Below, in pieces: positions 51,925 through 60,486 of a stretch of DNA of 64,000 bases. Every line of letters starts with the position of its first letter. Positions within the stretch are counted from its first letter, which is position 1. The notes under the pieces were generated by a model, which was not told the origin of the DNA, ran no database searches, and saw nothing but the letters and a program-made list of their open reading frames with translations. A program made the translations under genes and the position numbers. The DNA comes from Candidatus Saccharimonadota bacterium (lineage in GTDB: Bacteria > Patescibacteriota > Saccharimonadia > Saccharimonadales > Saccharimonadaceae): positions 1 through 64,000 of the forward strand of contig CAJPLU010000002.1 of assembly GCA_905371595.1 (NCBI GenBank). Reading direction: 5' to 3'.

Positions 51925-51994
51925 CTTTCTTAATTCTAGACAATCTTATTGGCAGCGGCGAGCGAGCTTGTTGCTTACTGTTTTACTGCGCGTC

Positions 51995-52711
51995 TTATTC
52001 AACGCCGCCAGCCTTCAGAATAGCCTTCAATCCGTCCTCGCCGCCGGCAAAGCCGCTGGTTTGGTAGTCGTTGATGATCATGTACGGCAAACCGTTGACG
52101 CCGAGCGATAAGGCTTTTTGCGTGTTGCCGTTGATTTCTTGCTGGTGGGAGTCGCCTTTCATGCAGTCGGCGAACTTGGCGGTGTCCAGGCCGACATTCT
52201 TGGCGGATGTTTCAAAGTAGCTGAGCGGCAGCAGCGGGATTTCCTTTGGCACAGCGACGTTTTTGACACCGATGCCTTTGTCGAAGTAGTCCGTTTTGAT
52301 GCGCGGCACGATGTCATGAGTGTATTGCCAATATTTATCTTGGTCGGCAGCGCAGAAGGCGGCTTTAGCGCCTTGCTCGGTGTTTGGTACTTTATCTTTT
52401 AGCAAAGTGACGATTCGGTGTTCGTAGCGTAATTTGCCGGATTTGATATAGTCGTTTTTGAAAGAGTCGGTGCTGGTAGCGTCTTCGACTTGGGCGCAGA
52501 ACGAGCAGAAGTAATCGGTATAATCGATAAACACATTTTTCGCATCTGCCGAGCCTTGCGACATGTGTTCGTTCCACGGCTTGTTGTTTCCGATGTGCTG
52601 ATTCGGCGGTCGATTGACAATACCGTAGATAAATAAAGCGACTATACCGACGACGATGATTGATAAAACAATCCAGATTGGGGCAATGCCGCGTTCTTGT
52701 TGATGACTCAT
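51995..52711 (-). CDS. DsbA-family thiol oxidoreductase, membrane anchored
   Basis: A 238-aa protein. A membrane segment (APIWIVLSIIVVGIVALFIY, residues 10-29) precedes a DsbA-like domain with FIDYTDYFCSFCAQVEDATS (Cys69-x-x-Cys72), a helical insertion and the cis-Pro loop GVNGLPYMIIND. It would form disulfide bonds in exported proteins. Its start overlaps the upstream membrane protein gene by 4 nt, so the two are translationally coupled. Confidence 0.88.
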   Translation of the reverse strand: MSHQQERGIAPIWIVLSIIVVGIVALFIYGIVNRPPNQHIGNNKPWNEHMSQGSADAKNVFIDYTDYFCSFCAQVEDATSTDSFKNDYIKSGKLRYEHRIVTLLKDKVPNTEQGAKAAFCAADQDKYWQYTHDIVPRIKTDYFDKGIGVKNVAVPKEIPLLPLSYFETSAKNVGLDTAKFADCMKGDSHQQEINGNTQKALSLGVNGLPYMIINDYQTSGFAGGEDGLKAILKAGGVE

Positions 52712-53310
52712 GATTTTTCCTCCTGTTTGGCTAATTGTGCATAAACGAATGCGATTTGTCCAGATTTGTAGAGCGATGCCAGGCTAAGTACAAGTGCTAA
52801 GATTAGTACGATAGTGCCGGCGACATTGGCGGCGGTAGCAGCCGCTGCGCCCGAGAAAAACAGAGTAACGATCGGCAAGATTAACGAGGTGCCGCACGGC
52901 ACGCAGCCGAGGCCGATAGCGGCAGCGATCGAGGTAATACCGCTGACACTGAGTTGGCGGGCTACGTCTTGTTCGTTGCGCTTATTGCGTCGTGCTGTAA
53001 ATATTACAACTGAAAGTGATAAGCCTTGCAGAATAGAGACGATTAGCAGCAGCGCGCCGTTTGGCGTGGTGAAACCTTGCTTGAATAGCTCGGCGAGCAT
53101 GTTACCAGCAACAGCGAGTTTATCGGCAATTGGCAACCGCGACAAAAACAACGGTCCATAAAAGTTGCCGTTAATCGCAAAGAAGATAACAATGGCGAAT
53201 AACAAAGAAAAACCCGCCGCCAGCACGCCGTAGCGCGGCAATTTCAATAGCGCGCCAATACCAGCAGCGGCAGTTTTGACAGTTTCTTTTTGCTGTCGGA
53301 TACGCTCCAT
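52708..53310 (-). CDS. Polytopic membrane protein with a CVPC motif, probable DsbA partner
   Basis: A 200-aa protein with about four hydrophobic segments. The fourth-strand helix region reads AAAIGLGCVPCGTSLILPIV, so a CxxC pair (Cys136, Cys139) sits at a membrane helix with Pro and Gly, as in CcdA/DsbD or VKOR-type redox carriers. Directly coupled to dsbA by an ATGA overlap, it is a good candidate to reoxidise or reduce that protein. It does not closely match DsbB or VKOR by eye, so the family is uncertain. TATAAT lies 9 nt before the ATG. Confidence 0.72.
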   Translation of the reverse strand: MERIRQQKETVKTAAAGIGALLKLPRYGVLAAGFSLLFAIVIFFAINGNFYGPLFLSRLPIADKLAVAGNMLAELFKQGFTTPNGALLLIVSILQGLSLSVVIFTARRNKRNEQDVARQLSVSGITSIAAAIGLGCVPCGTSLILPIVTLFFSGAAAATAANVAGTIVLILALVLSLASLYKSGQIAFVYAQLAKQEEKS

Positions 53311-53400
53311 ATGATCCTTATTATACGCTAAAATTTGGAGAATTGGACTATCCTTGGTTCTTTGTTCTTGGGGCAGGAGGTGGTATTCTTTATGTAAATT

Positions 53401-54168
53401 ATGTTGTTAACTTTTGATACCTCCTTAGCCGTCAGATATGCTAGCGCCTCGCAAAAGGTGCGTGTTTTGACCGAGGATTGGGTTGAGCGAATGATTTTTT
53501 GTCCGAATTGCGGCCAAGATCATCTCGTAAATTATGAAAACAATCGTCCGGTAGCAGATTTCTATTGCCAAAATTGCCAAGAAGATTTCGAGTTGAAAAG
53601 TAAGAACGGTAAAATTGACAAGAAAATTGTTGATGGGGCATACGAAACAATGATTAAGCGTTTGCAATCGGACAATAATCCTAATTTCTTTTTGCTGGGT
53701 TATACGTCGGGCTATTCCGTCTGTAATTTTGTGGTTATCCCGAAGCAATTTTTTACTCCGAGCATTATTGAGCGACGGAAACCCTTGGCCGATACAGCTC
53801 GCCGAGCTGGCTGGGTTGGCTGTAACATTCTGCTTAGCAATATTCCTGATTCTGGCAAAATATACTTGGTTCGTGATGGGGTGGTGATCCCGCGGAGTAC
53901 AGTCTTGACGAAATGGCGGAAAACGTTATTTTTGCGCGAGGAAAATAAAATGTCAGTGCGGGGCTGGATGCTTGATGTTATGCGGTGTATTGAAAGGGTT
54001 GATCGGGCTGATTTTACACTTGACGATATATATGTTTTTGAGAGTGAACTGGCGGCTGCCCATCCAGAGAATAACCATATTAAAGATAAAATTAGACAAC
54101 AGCTGCAAATGTTACGTGATAAAGGCTACATTGATTTTGTCTCGCGCGGACATTATCGTTTGATTTGA
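53401..54168 (+). CDS. dpnI: DpnI-type methyl-directed restriction endonuclease
   Basis: A 255-aa protein that is nearly co-linear with Streptococcus pneumoniae DpnI (254 aa), as I remember that sequence. Shared blocks include VLTEDWV, ENNRPVADFYC, NNPNFF and RRAGW. The catalytic residues Asp53, Glu64 and Lys66 (D-x10-E-x-K) and the zinc ligands Cys34, Cys37, Cys56 and Cys59 fall at the same positions. The C-terminal winged helix reads NNHIKDKIRQQLQMLRDKGY. DpnI cuts Gm6ATC, so the cell must not methylate GATC. No companion dpnD is adjacent. It looks acquired from a streptococcus-like donor. Confidence 0.95.
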   Translation: MLLTFDTSLAVRYASASQKVRVLTEDWVERMIFCPNCGQDHLVNYENNRPVADFYCQNCQEDFELKSKNGKIDKKIVDGAYETMIKRLQSDNNPNFFLLGYTSGYSVCNFVVIPKQFFTPSIIERRKPLADTARRAGWVGCNILLSNIPDSGKIYLVRDGVVIPRSTVLTKWRKTLFLREENKMSVRGWMLDVMRCIERVDRADFTLDDIYVFESELAAAHPENNHIKDKIRQQLQMLRDKGYIDFVSRGHYRLI

Positions 54169-54233
54169 TTAATAAGATAATCAATTACACGGACATACGA
54201 TTTAAGTAATTTGCATGTAGAGTAGATATAAAC

Positions 54234-54283
54234 TATACACCGAGTGTATAAAACTCTTGCAATAACTAAACACTGGGTGTATA
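54234..54283 (+). promoter_or_regulatory. Two PadR operators upstream of padR
   Basis: TATACAC-cga-GTGTATA (54234-54250) is a perfect palindrome, and TAAACAC-tgg-GTGTATA (54267-54283) is the same site with one change. Their centres are 33 bp apart. The second covers the region before the -10 box of the padR promoter, as expected for autorepression. Confidence 0.8.
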
Positions 54284-54285
54284 GT
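54257..54285 (+). promoter_or_regulatory. padR promoter TTGCAA-17-TATAGT, leaderless
   Basis: TTGCAA (54257-54262) and TATAGT (54280-54285) are 17 nt apart; six bases later the ATG of padR begins at 54292. The second operator overlaps the spacer and -10. Confidence 0.75.
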
Positions 54286-54291
54286 AAGAGT

Positions 54292-54834
54292 ATGAGCGTT
54301 CAATATACACTGTTAGGGTTTTTAGCGGAAGAGTCAAATTACGGCTATGAGTTGAAGAAAAAATATGACGGCTATTTTGGCAAAGATAAGCCAATTTTAA
54401 CTGGTCAGATATATTCAACTTTGGCGCGGCTCAAACGCGATAACAAGGTCAAAGAGATTGCCGATACCAGCGAATCGGGCGGGCCGGATCGGGTTCGGTA
54501 TGAAATTACCGATGAGGGTAAGCAGGATTTACAAGCATGGTTGGAATCACCAGAGGCGCCGTCGCCGCAGCTGCAAGCGACGATGTATATCAAGGCGGTA
54601 TTGGCGATTTTGAAAGACGGCGATGCATCACCGTATCTGGATAACCAACGGCAGGCGCACATCCAACGAATGCGCGAGCTGACGGTGCAGCGGCGCGATA
54701 GTAGTTTGTCGGACATGCTGCTGATCGATCATGCACTGTATCATTTGGAGGCGGATTTGCGCTGGATTGAATTAACTATTTCGCGTTTAACGCGGCTAAA
54801 GGAGGAAATTTTGCATGAGCAAACCAATAATTAG
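54292..54834 (+). CDS. PadR-family transcriptional regulator
   Basis: A 180-aa protein from ATG 54292, set by the -10 box; an upstream in-frame start at 54244 lies inside the operator region. The N-terminal winged helix has QYTLLGFLAEESNYGYELKK, TGQIYSTLARLKRDNKVK and GGPDRVRYEITDEGKQDL, a standard PadR pattern, and the C-terminal helices (PadR_C-type) follow. It probably represses its own operon through the two upstream palindromes until a compound such as a peptide antibiotic or phenolic acid binds. It overlaps the ATPase gene by 20 nt. Confidence 0.92.
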   Translation: MSVQYTLLGFLAEESNYGYELKKKYDGYFGKDKPILTGQIYSTLARLKRDNKVKEIADTSESGGPDRVRYEITDEGKQDLQAWLESPEAPSPQLQATMYIKAVLAILKDGDASPYLDNQRQAHIQRMRELTVQRRDSSLSDMLLIDHALYHLEADLRWIELTISRLTRLKEEILHEQTNN

Positions 54835-55552
54835 CGCTAAAAATATTAAGAAGTCGTTCGGGCAAACGCATGCGCTGCGCGGCGTCAGCCTGGATGTCGA
54901 GGCGGGTGAAGTCCTGGCGATTATGGGTCCGTCAGGTTCTGGTAAGTCGACGCTACTGCATAGCTTGGCGGCGATTACCAGCGTTGATAGCGGCGAGATT
55001 GATTTCGACGGACGGCGGATTGACAAACTGAATGATGATCAGCGCAGTATATTGCGGCGCACCAGCTTTGGCTTTGTCTTTCAATTTGGGCAGTTGGTGC
55101 CGGAGTTGACAGCGCTGGATAATGTGGCGCTGCCGCTGCTACTCAACGGTGTTAAGCGTAAAGAAGCTTATCAACAGGCGAAAACATGGCTGAATAAGGT
55201 TGAACTAGGCAATAAAGCTGACAGTATGCTTGGCGAGTTGTCGGGCGGACAAATGCAGCGGGTGGCGATTGCCCGAGCGATGGTGATTGAGCCAAAAGTG
55301 TTGTTTGCCGATGAGCCAACTGGTTCGCTGGACAGTCTGAATTCAGAGAGAGTTATGGAGCTATTTATTAAAACCGCCAAAGAGCATGGCACGACAGTCA
55401 TCATGGTGACCCACGAGCCGACGATTGCCGCCTATGCTGATCGGGAAATTATCGTTCGCGATGGGCAAATTTCCGGCGCGGATGCAGCGGTGAATATGGC
55501 GCAGAATACCCAGCCAAATCTTAATAAAGCCAGTGCGAGGGCTACCAAATGA
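54815..55552 (+). CDS. ABC transporter ATP-binding protein (MacB/LolD/BceA type)
   Basis: A 245-aa ATPase. Walker A GPSGSGKST (about residues 35-43), Q-loop FVFQFGQL, signature LSGGQMQR, Walker B VLFADEPTGSLD and the switch His in VTHEP are complete. It groups with ATPases that drive FtsX-type permeases, which act in peptide resistance, lipoprotein release or toxin export. It overlaps padR by 20 nt and the permease by 4 nt, making a three-gene operon. The C-terminal extension of about 25 residues is not conserved. Confidence 0.94.
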   Translation: MSKPIISAKNIKKSFGQTHALRGVSLDVEAGEVLAIMGPSGSGKSTLLHSLAAITSVDSGEIDFDGRRIDKLNDDQRSILRRTSFGFVFQFGQLVPELTALDNVALPLLLNGVKRKEAYQQAKTWLNKVELGNKADSMLGELSGGQMQRVAIARAMVIEPKVLFADEPTGSLDSLNSERVMELFIKTAKEHGTTVIMVTHEPTIAAYADREIIVRDGQISGADAAVNMAQNTQPNLNKASARATK

Positions 55553-57771
55553 GTGTTAGCTGGATGTTACTCAAAAAATCTGGCCGCCAGTCAGTAGTGC
55601 GTTTAGGCTTAACAGCGGCAGCAGTAGCGCTAGGGATTATGCTGGTGTGCTATTTCGTGGCTGGCACTAACGGACTGTTGGGTCGCTCGAACCGCGTAGT
55701 CATTGGCAGTATCGCCGCTGATGCAAGTAATAATACGGATTCACAAAAACCAATCAAAGGCGTTGATCCATTGAAGGTTATGGCATGGCAGCCAGGCAAT
55801 ACGTCGAAGTGGCGCGATCAATCGATCAGTGTTTACTCGATGTACGGCACGGACAAGTCGCCGCAGTTTGCCAAGATGAAAACGCCGCGTCCGGGCGAAT
55901 ATTATCTGTCGAGAGCGCTAGCAGAGTTAGTTGCTGATTATCCTGAGGATAATATTTTGGCGCGGTTTGGCAAGAATACTAAGTATTTGGGCCTAATTCC
56001 TGACGAGTATGTCGAGACGTCAGATACGCTGATGATGGTGCGCGGCATTGATAGCCAGGAGGTGGCGCAAGCTGATACTTTGGCAAAATCACGTCAGCAG
56101 CCATCAGCATTTGCGGATATTTACAAGACGGACAAAGAAGGTAAAAAGACGGTATCCTTTGATCCTTTTTCCGTGATGATTCTGGGTGTCGGCGCGACAA
56201 TCTTGCTATTCCCAGTGGTAATTTTCGTGTCGGTAGCGACGCAATTAGGTGCTGCTCAGCGCGAAAAACGCTATGCGGCGCTGCGGCTGATTGGCGCTAC
56301 TAAAAAACAGGTAGCGCGAGTGCTGATGCTGGAGTCGTTTTTGGCGTCGACGGTCGGTGTGCTGATTGGCTTGACGATATTTTGGCTATGGCAAGCGCCG
56401 CTGCTTAATTTCAAAATGAACGGCGAAGGTATGTGGCCAAGCGACTTGAAACTGAGCATCACGCAATACACATTAATTATCGTTCTGACGCTGGGACTGA
56501 CGATGTTTGTCAATTGGCGGCGAATGCGGCGGGCGCAAATTTCGCCGCTGGGCGTGTCGCGGTCGGCTGAAAAAGTTAAAAAATTGCGGGTGTGGCGAGT
56601 GTTCGTGCCAGCGATTGGTATCGCGATTTTCGCCTGGATGTCTTCCAAACTGGGCATGGACTGGTTGAATGATAATAAGGAGTCAGCTTTGCCGTTAATA
56701 CTAATGACGTCGGCGCTGCTGCTGATTATGTTCGGGCTGATTTTGGCAGGTAGCTGGCTGACTAATAAGATTGCGCTGTTGTTGGCGCGCTGGTCGAATA
56801 ATGCTTCGGCGCTGATTGCTGGTAAGCGTACGGCGGTGCACTCGCAAACAGTTTTTCGCAGTGTTAGCGGCGTGGTGTTGGCGCTGTTTGCTGGCAGTTT
56901 TTACTTGACGGCGACCAGCGGTATTGAGGGCTTGAACGCTCAAACAGTTAAGGATAATGGCTATTCGCAGCTGAAGGCTGGAACAGCAATGATATCTAGC
57001 CATTCGCTGCCTGATGACATGGCGCAAAAGCTAGCTCAACAGCCGTATATTAGCTCGCTGGCAGTGATTTATCCACAAGAAAAAGGCGATGCTATTCGCT
57101 GCCGCGATTTGGCGAAATATACTGAGCATGTTTGTCCGAGTGATGCTAGTCCAGATCAATTCGCGCTGTTGAACTTTGAAGAGCCGGTTGTTAAAAACGT
57201 TAAGCTGGTTGATAAACAAATCGCTACTGACGGCGGCAAAGAATATTTGGTAACGGTCAAGCACGAAAACGACATTGATAAATTGCGAACATTGGTAGCG
57301 ACCAATGCCAATAAGTACGATTTTAACTTCGTAATTAGCGGAAGATGGGCCAAACAGCCGCATATCAATCCGTCAATTCGCGAGTTAGCTGATTTGGCTT
57401 ATGTTGGTATCGGCGTGACGCTGTTCGTGGCGGTGGCGAGCTTGATCGTTTCGACGATTGGTGGGCTGATGGAGCGTCGTCGCTCGCTATACACTTTGCG
57501 GCTGGGCGGTATGCGTCTCATTCAACTGAAACGCTTGGTGATGGTTGAGTCGGTGGCGCCACTGCTGATTACTTCTCTTCTATCGTGCAGTATTGGTGTT
57601 TGGACGGGGGCGGTGTTCACAGGTATGTTCTCGACGACGCTCAAGCCGACATTGACGCCAACTTATTTTGCGATAGTTGGTGTTGGCCTGGTGGCAGCGA
57701 TTATCGGTATCTATCTAATTCTGCCGATGGTCGACAAGCTGACGCGGGCGGAGGCTAATCAAACCGAGTAG
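55549..57771 (+). CDS. FtsX-like ABC transporter permease
   Basis: A 740-aa permease with two FtsX-type units. One membrane helix (residues about 15-35) and an extracytoplasmic domain with a solvent-exposed TDKSPQFAKMKTPRPGEYYL region precede three helices (around residues 220-330). After two more helices there is a second extracellular domain and a final helix group that contains GGLMERRRSLYTLRLGG. This double layout resembles BceB/VraG-type permeases. The tandem regulation by PadR suggests a response to an external compound. A rho-independent terminator follows. Confidence 0.9.
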   Translation: MSVSWMLLKKSGRQSVVRLGLTAAAVALGIMLVCYFVAGTNGLLGRSNRVVIGSIAADASNNTDSQKPIKGVDPLKVMAWQPGNTSKWRDQSISVYSMYGTDKSPQFAKMKTPRPGEYYLSRALAELVADYPEDNILARFGKNTKYLGLIPDEYVETSDTLMMVRGIDSQEVAQADTLAKSRQQPSAFADIYKTDKEGKKTVSFDPFSVMILGVGATILLFPVVIFVSVATQLGAAQREKRYAALRLIGATKKQVARVLMLESFLASTVGVLIGLTIFWLWQAPLLNFKMNGEGMWPSDLKLSITQYTLIIVLTLGLTMFVNWRRMRRAQISPLGVSRSAEKVKKLRVWRVFVPAIGIAIFAWMSSKLGMDWLNDNKESALPLILMTSALLLIMFGLILAGSWLTNKIALLLARWSNNASALIAGKRTAVHSQTVFRSVSGVVLALFAGSFYLTATSGIEGLNAQTVKDNGYSQLKAGTAMISSHSLPDDMAQKLAQQPYISSLAVIYPQEKGDAIRCRDLAKYTEHVCPSDASPDQFALLNFEEPVVKNVKLVDKQIATDGGKEYLVTVKHENDIDKLRTLVATNANKYDFNFVISGRWAKQPHINPSIRELADLAYVGIGVTLFVAVASLIVSTIGGLMERRRSLYTLRLGGMRLIQLKRLVMVESVAPLLITSLLSCSIGVWTGAVFTGMFSTTLKPTLTPTYFAIVGVGLVAAIIGIYLILPMVDKLTRAEANQTE

Positions 57772-57802
57772 TGTGATTGTATCGGCCCGAGGATAATCTA
57801 CC

Positions 57803-57837
57803 GAAAAGCGTTCCAGTTGGCGGCTGGGACGCTTTTT
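57803..57837 (+). terminator. Rho-independent terminator after the FtsX operon
   Basis: AGCGTTCCAG (57807-57816) and CTGGGACGCT (57824-57833) form a 10-bp stem with one T-G pair and a 7-nt loop, followed by T5 (57833-57837). Confidence 0.88.
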
Positions 57838-57895
57838 CTTATAAAATTCGATAAAACTCTTACGCTTTTGCCTGGATGCGCGTATACTATAAGTT

Positions 57896-58690
57896 ATGAA
57901 AAGGGCAAAAGCACTACGAAAAATGGCGACTTGCCTGTTTGTAGCGGCCTTTTTAGCGATGATTAGCTGGATGCTGTATGATATACTGCAGCGCGACAGT
58001 AGCATCTCCAACGACACCAACGTGCTGGTCATGGGTACAAACGCGACATTTAAACCTTTTGAGTATAAAGACGGCGGCCAGGTGGTTGGCTTTGATGTCG
58101 AATTGGCACAAGCTATCGCCAAAGACATGGGCAAGGAACTAAAAATCGAAGATATGTCGTTTGATGGCTTGTTGCCGGCGCTTGAGAGCGGGCAAATCGA
58201 TATGGCGGTGGCTGGTATGTCGGTGACCTCGGAGCGCGAGAAGAACGCGCTGTTTTCGGATCCGTACTACCAGGCATCGCAGCGAATAATTATACCCAAA
58301 AATAGCAAGATAGCCAATAAGTATCAATTAGAACACAAAAAAATTGCTGTGCAGCTCGGTACGACGGGCGACCAGGCAGCTTCTAAAATTAAGGGAGCGC
58401 AAGTCGTGCAATTCCCGGCAGCGCCGAATGCTTTGCAAGAATTAGCGGCTGGCAAAGTTGACGCAGCGGTGATTGACGATGCGCCGGCTAAGCAGTACGT
58501 CTCTGGGTTTCCTTCGCTCAAAATTATCAACACGCCGCTGAGTAGTGAAAGTTACGCGATCGCTTTCAAAAAGGGCAATACCGAACTGGCCGAGCATGCC
58601 AACAAAACGATTGCCAATATGAAAGCCGACGGGCGTTACCAAGCGCTGTTGCAGAAATACTTTGGCACGATGAAGGAGCAGACGCCATGA
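57896..58690 (+). CDS. Amino-acid ABC transporter substrate-binding protein
   Basis: A 264-aa type 2 periplasmic-binding-fold protein. A signal/anchor segment (CLFVAAFLAMISWMLYDIL) precedes the domain: TNVLVMGTNATFKPFEYKDG, GFDVELAQAIAKDMGKELKI, VAGMSVTSEREKNALFSDPY and LAAGKVDAAVIDD are hallmarks of SBP_bac_3 proteins for polar amino acids. TATACT lies seven bases before the ATG. Together with the next two genes it is an importer; position next to arginine catabolism suggests arginine as substrate (inference). Confidence 0.9.
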   Translation: MKRAKALRKMATCLFVAAFLAMISWMLYDILQRDSSISNDTNVLVMGTNATFKPFEYKDGGQVVGFDVELAQAIAKDMGKELKIEDMSFDGLLPALESGQIDMAVAGMSVTSEREKNALFSDPYYQASQRIIIPKNSKIANKYQLEHKKIAVQLGTTGDQAASKIKGAQVVQFPAAPNALQELAAGKVDAAVIDDAPAKQYVSGFPSLKIINTPLSSESYAIAFKKGNTELAEHANKTIANMKADGRYQALLQKYFGTMKEQTP

Positions 58691-59409
58691 ATTTTAGCGA
58701 AGTGATTTTTGGTGACGGGCGCTGGGTTTATTTATGGCACGGACTAGAAGTAACATTGGTTTTGACGGTATTATCGGTGGCATTAGGCGTAATTATCGGC
58801 ATAATTATCGCGTTGATGCGGGTGTCAAAAATCCGTCCGTTTAGTTGGCTAGGGCGCTTTCCGCAGCTGAAGCGTTTGGCTAGGTGGAATCCGGTAGCTG
58901 GTCTTGGACGTTTGTACGTTGAAATCATTCGCGGTACACCACTGTTGGTTCAGCTGCTTATTATGTATTATGTAGTGTTTGGATCGTACCGTTTCATGCC
59001 GAAGATTTTCGTGGCGGCAATTGCTTTTGGCATTAATAGCGGTGCTTATGTGGCGGAAATTATTCGCGGCGGCATCGAGAGTATTGATAATGGACAGCTA
59101 GAAGCAGCGCGCTCGCTTGGTTTGAGTTATCCGCAGGCGATGCGCTACGTTATTCTACCGCAAGCGATGAAAAATTCGCTGCCAGCGTTGATTAGCGAGT
59201 GTATTGCTATGCTTAAGGAAACGTCGGTGGTCGGCTGGATTGGCTTGGGTGATATTATGCGTGGCGCTGACGATATCCGCTCGTTGACAGCGACAGCATT
59301 CCAGTCGTTGTTTGCGGCGGCGGTGATGTATTTAGCGTTGACGGTTATCTTTACGAAAGTGATGCGGCGTTTTGAGAAGGGAGTGCAAGCTGATGATCAG
59401 GACGCGTAA
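58687..59409 (+). CDS. Amino-acid ABC transporter permease (HisM/GlnP family)
   Basis: A 240-aa permease with about five membrane segments. The family motif [18 protein letters not shown] and the EAA loop region [20 protein letters not shown] followed by [13 protein letters not shown] are present and intact. It overlaps the binding-protein gene by 4 nt and the ATPase gene by 17 nt. Such permeases form homo- or heterodimers; only one permease gene is visible, so it probably works as a homodimer. Confidence 0.92.
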   Translation: MNFSEVIFGDGRWVYLWHGLEVTLVLTVLSVALGVIIGIIIALMRVSKIRPFSWLGRFPQLKRLARWNPVAGLGRLYVEIIRGTPLLVQLLIMYYVVFGSYRFMPKIFVAAIAFGINSGAYVAEIIRGGIESIDNGQLEAARSLGLSYPQAMRYVILPQAMKNSLPALISECIAMLKETSVVGWIGLGDIMRGADDIRSLTATAFQSLFAAAVMYLALTVIFTKVMRRFEKGVQADDQDA

Positions 59410-60115
59410 CTTGCGCAAATATTTTGGATCCAACCACGTGCTGCGCGGGATTGACTTGACGATCGAGGATGGTGAAGTACTAGTGATTGTCGGGTCGAGT
59501 GGCTCCGGTAAATCGACGCTGCTAAGATGTTTGAATTTACTTGAAAAACCCACTTATGGATCGGTTTTTGTTGATGACGTTGACATCACTCAACCGCACG
59601 TTAATATTAATAAAATCCGCCAGCGTATCGGTATGGTGTTTCAGCAATTTAATCTATTCCCTAATATGACAGTGCTAGATAATATCAAATTAGCGCCTAA
59701 GAAACTACGCAAAGTATCGGATCGTAAAGCGAATCGGCGAGCCAAAGAGCTGCTTGAACAGGTTGGTTTAGCTAACAAAGCCAACGAATATCCGCAGCAT
59801 CTGTCGGGCGGCCAGCGGCAGCGAGTGGCTATCGCTCGGGCGCTCGCTATGGAGCCAGAAGTCATGCTGTTTGATGAGCCGACTAGCGCGCTTGACCCGG
59901 AAATGATTGGAGAAGTGCTCGACGTGATGCGCGATTTGGCTAAGCAGGGCATGACCATGGTGATCGTCACGCATGAAATGAGTTTCGCTCGTGAGGTTGG
60001 CACTCGGATGATTTTCCTTGACAAAGGCGACATCATTGAAGACGGTCCGCCTAAACAAGTAATGGACCATCCGAAGACTGAACGAGCGCGCCAGTTCTTT
60101 GATGCTGATAAATAG
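59393..60115 (+). CDS. Amino-acid ABC transporter ATP-binding protein (GlnQ/ArtP type)
   Basis: A 240-aa ATPase from ATG 59393, which follows GGGAG at suitable spacing; the frame is open upstream into the permease gene. Walker [11 protein letters not shown]-loop [19 protein letters not shown], signature [15 protein letters not shown], Walker [14 protein letters not shown] and [12 protein letters not shown], typical of polar amino-acid importers, are all intact. The three genes form a complete importer, with a 371-nt spacer to the arginine-degrading gene. Confidence 0.94.
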   Translation: MIRTRNLRKYFGSNHVLRGIDLTIEDGEVLVIVGSSGSGKSTLLRCLNLLEKPTYGSVFVDDVDITQPHVNINKIRQRIGMVFQQFNLFPNMTVLDNIKLAPKKLRKVSDRKANRRAKELLEQVGLANKANEYPQHLSGGQRQRVAIARALAMEPEVMLFDEPTSALDPEMIGEVLDVMRDLAKQGMTMVIVTHEMSFAREVGTRMIFLDKGDIIEDGPPKQVMDHPKTERARQFFDADK

Positions 60116-60173
60116 CAAAAATAGCGATAATATATTAAAATAATCTATATTACAAAGCCAAAATTATCGTCTG

Positions 60174-60386
60174 TTGAACATAAAAAATTTAAGAAATAGT
60201 GGTCAGAACAAAAACATTAAGGATGAAACGCGTAGATTGTTACTACCATATATCGTTGTACTGAGTGTGATACTATTTTACCAGTATTTGCTGCAGTATC
60301 TAATATTGCATAAAAATAGTCATCTAAATCAGCCAACGCAGGTGCAGTCTATCATCCAGCAGTATTGGACAATGCCGACTACTTGA
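60174..60386 (+). CDS. Possible small membrane protein (TTG start)
   Basis: A 70-aa frame starting with TTG: a basic N-terminus, one hydrophobic segment (LLPYIVVLSVILFYQYLLQY), then a polar tail. There is no ribosome binding site. It lies in the 371-nt interval before the arginine gene. It may be spurious, but the single well-formed membrane segment makes it worth recording. Confidence 0.25.
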   Translation: MNIKNLRNSGQNKNIKDETRRLLLPYIVVLSVILFYQYLLQYLILHKNSHLNQPTQVQSIIQQYWTMPTT

Positions 60387-60403
60387 TTTAGCCGAGAAAA
60401 GGC

Positions 60404-60431
60404 TTGCATAAGCGTCATAAATCTATATAAT
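60404..60431 (+). promoter_or_regulatory. Promoter TTGCAT-16-TATAAT of the arginine operon
   Basis: TTGCAT (60404-60409) and TATAAT (60426-60431) are 16 nt apart, leaving a leader of about 50 nt with GGAGG before the start. Confidence 0.6.
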
Positions 60432-60486
60432 GAAAACTATATAAGTAAATAAACAATGAATCATTTAGATCATAGCGGAGGTGGGC

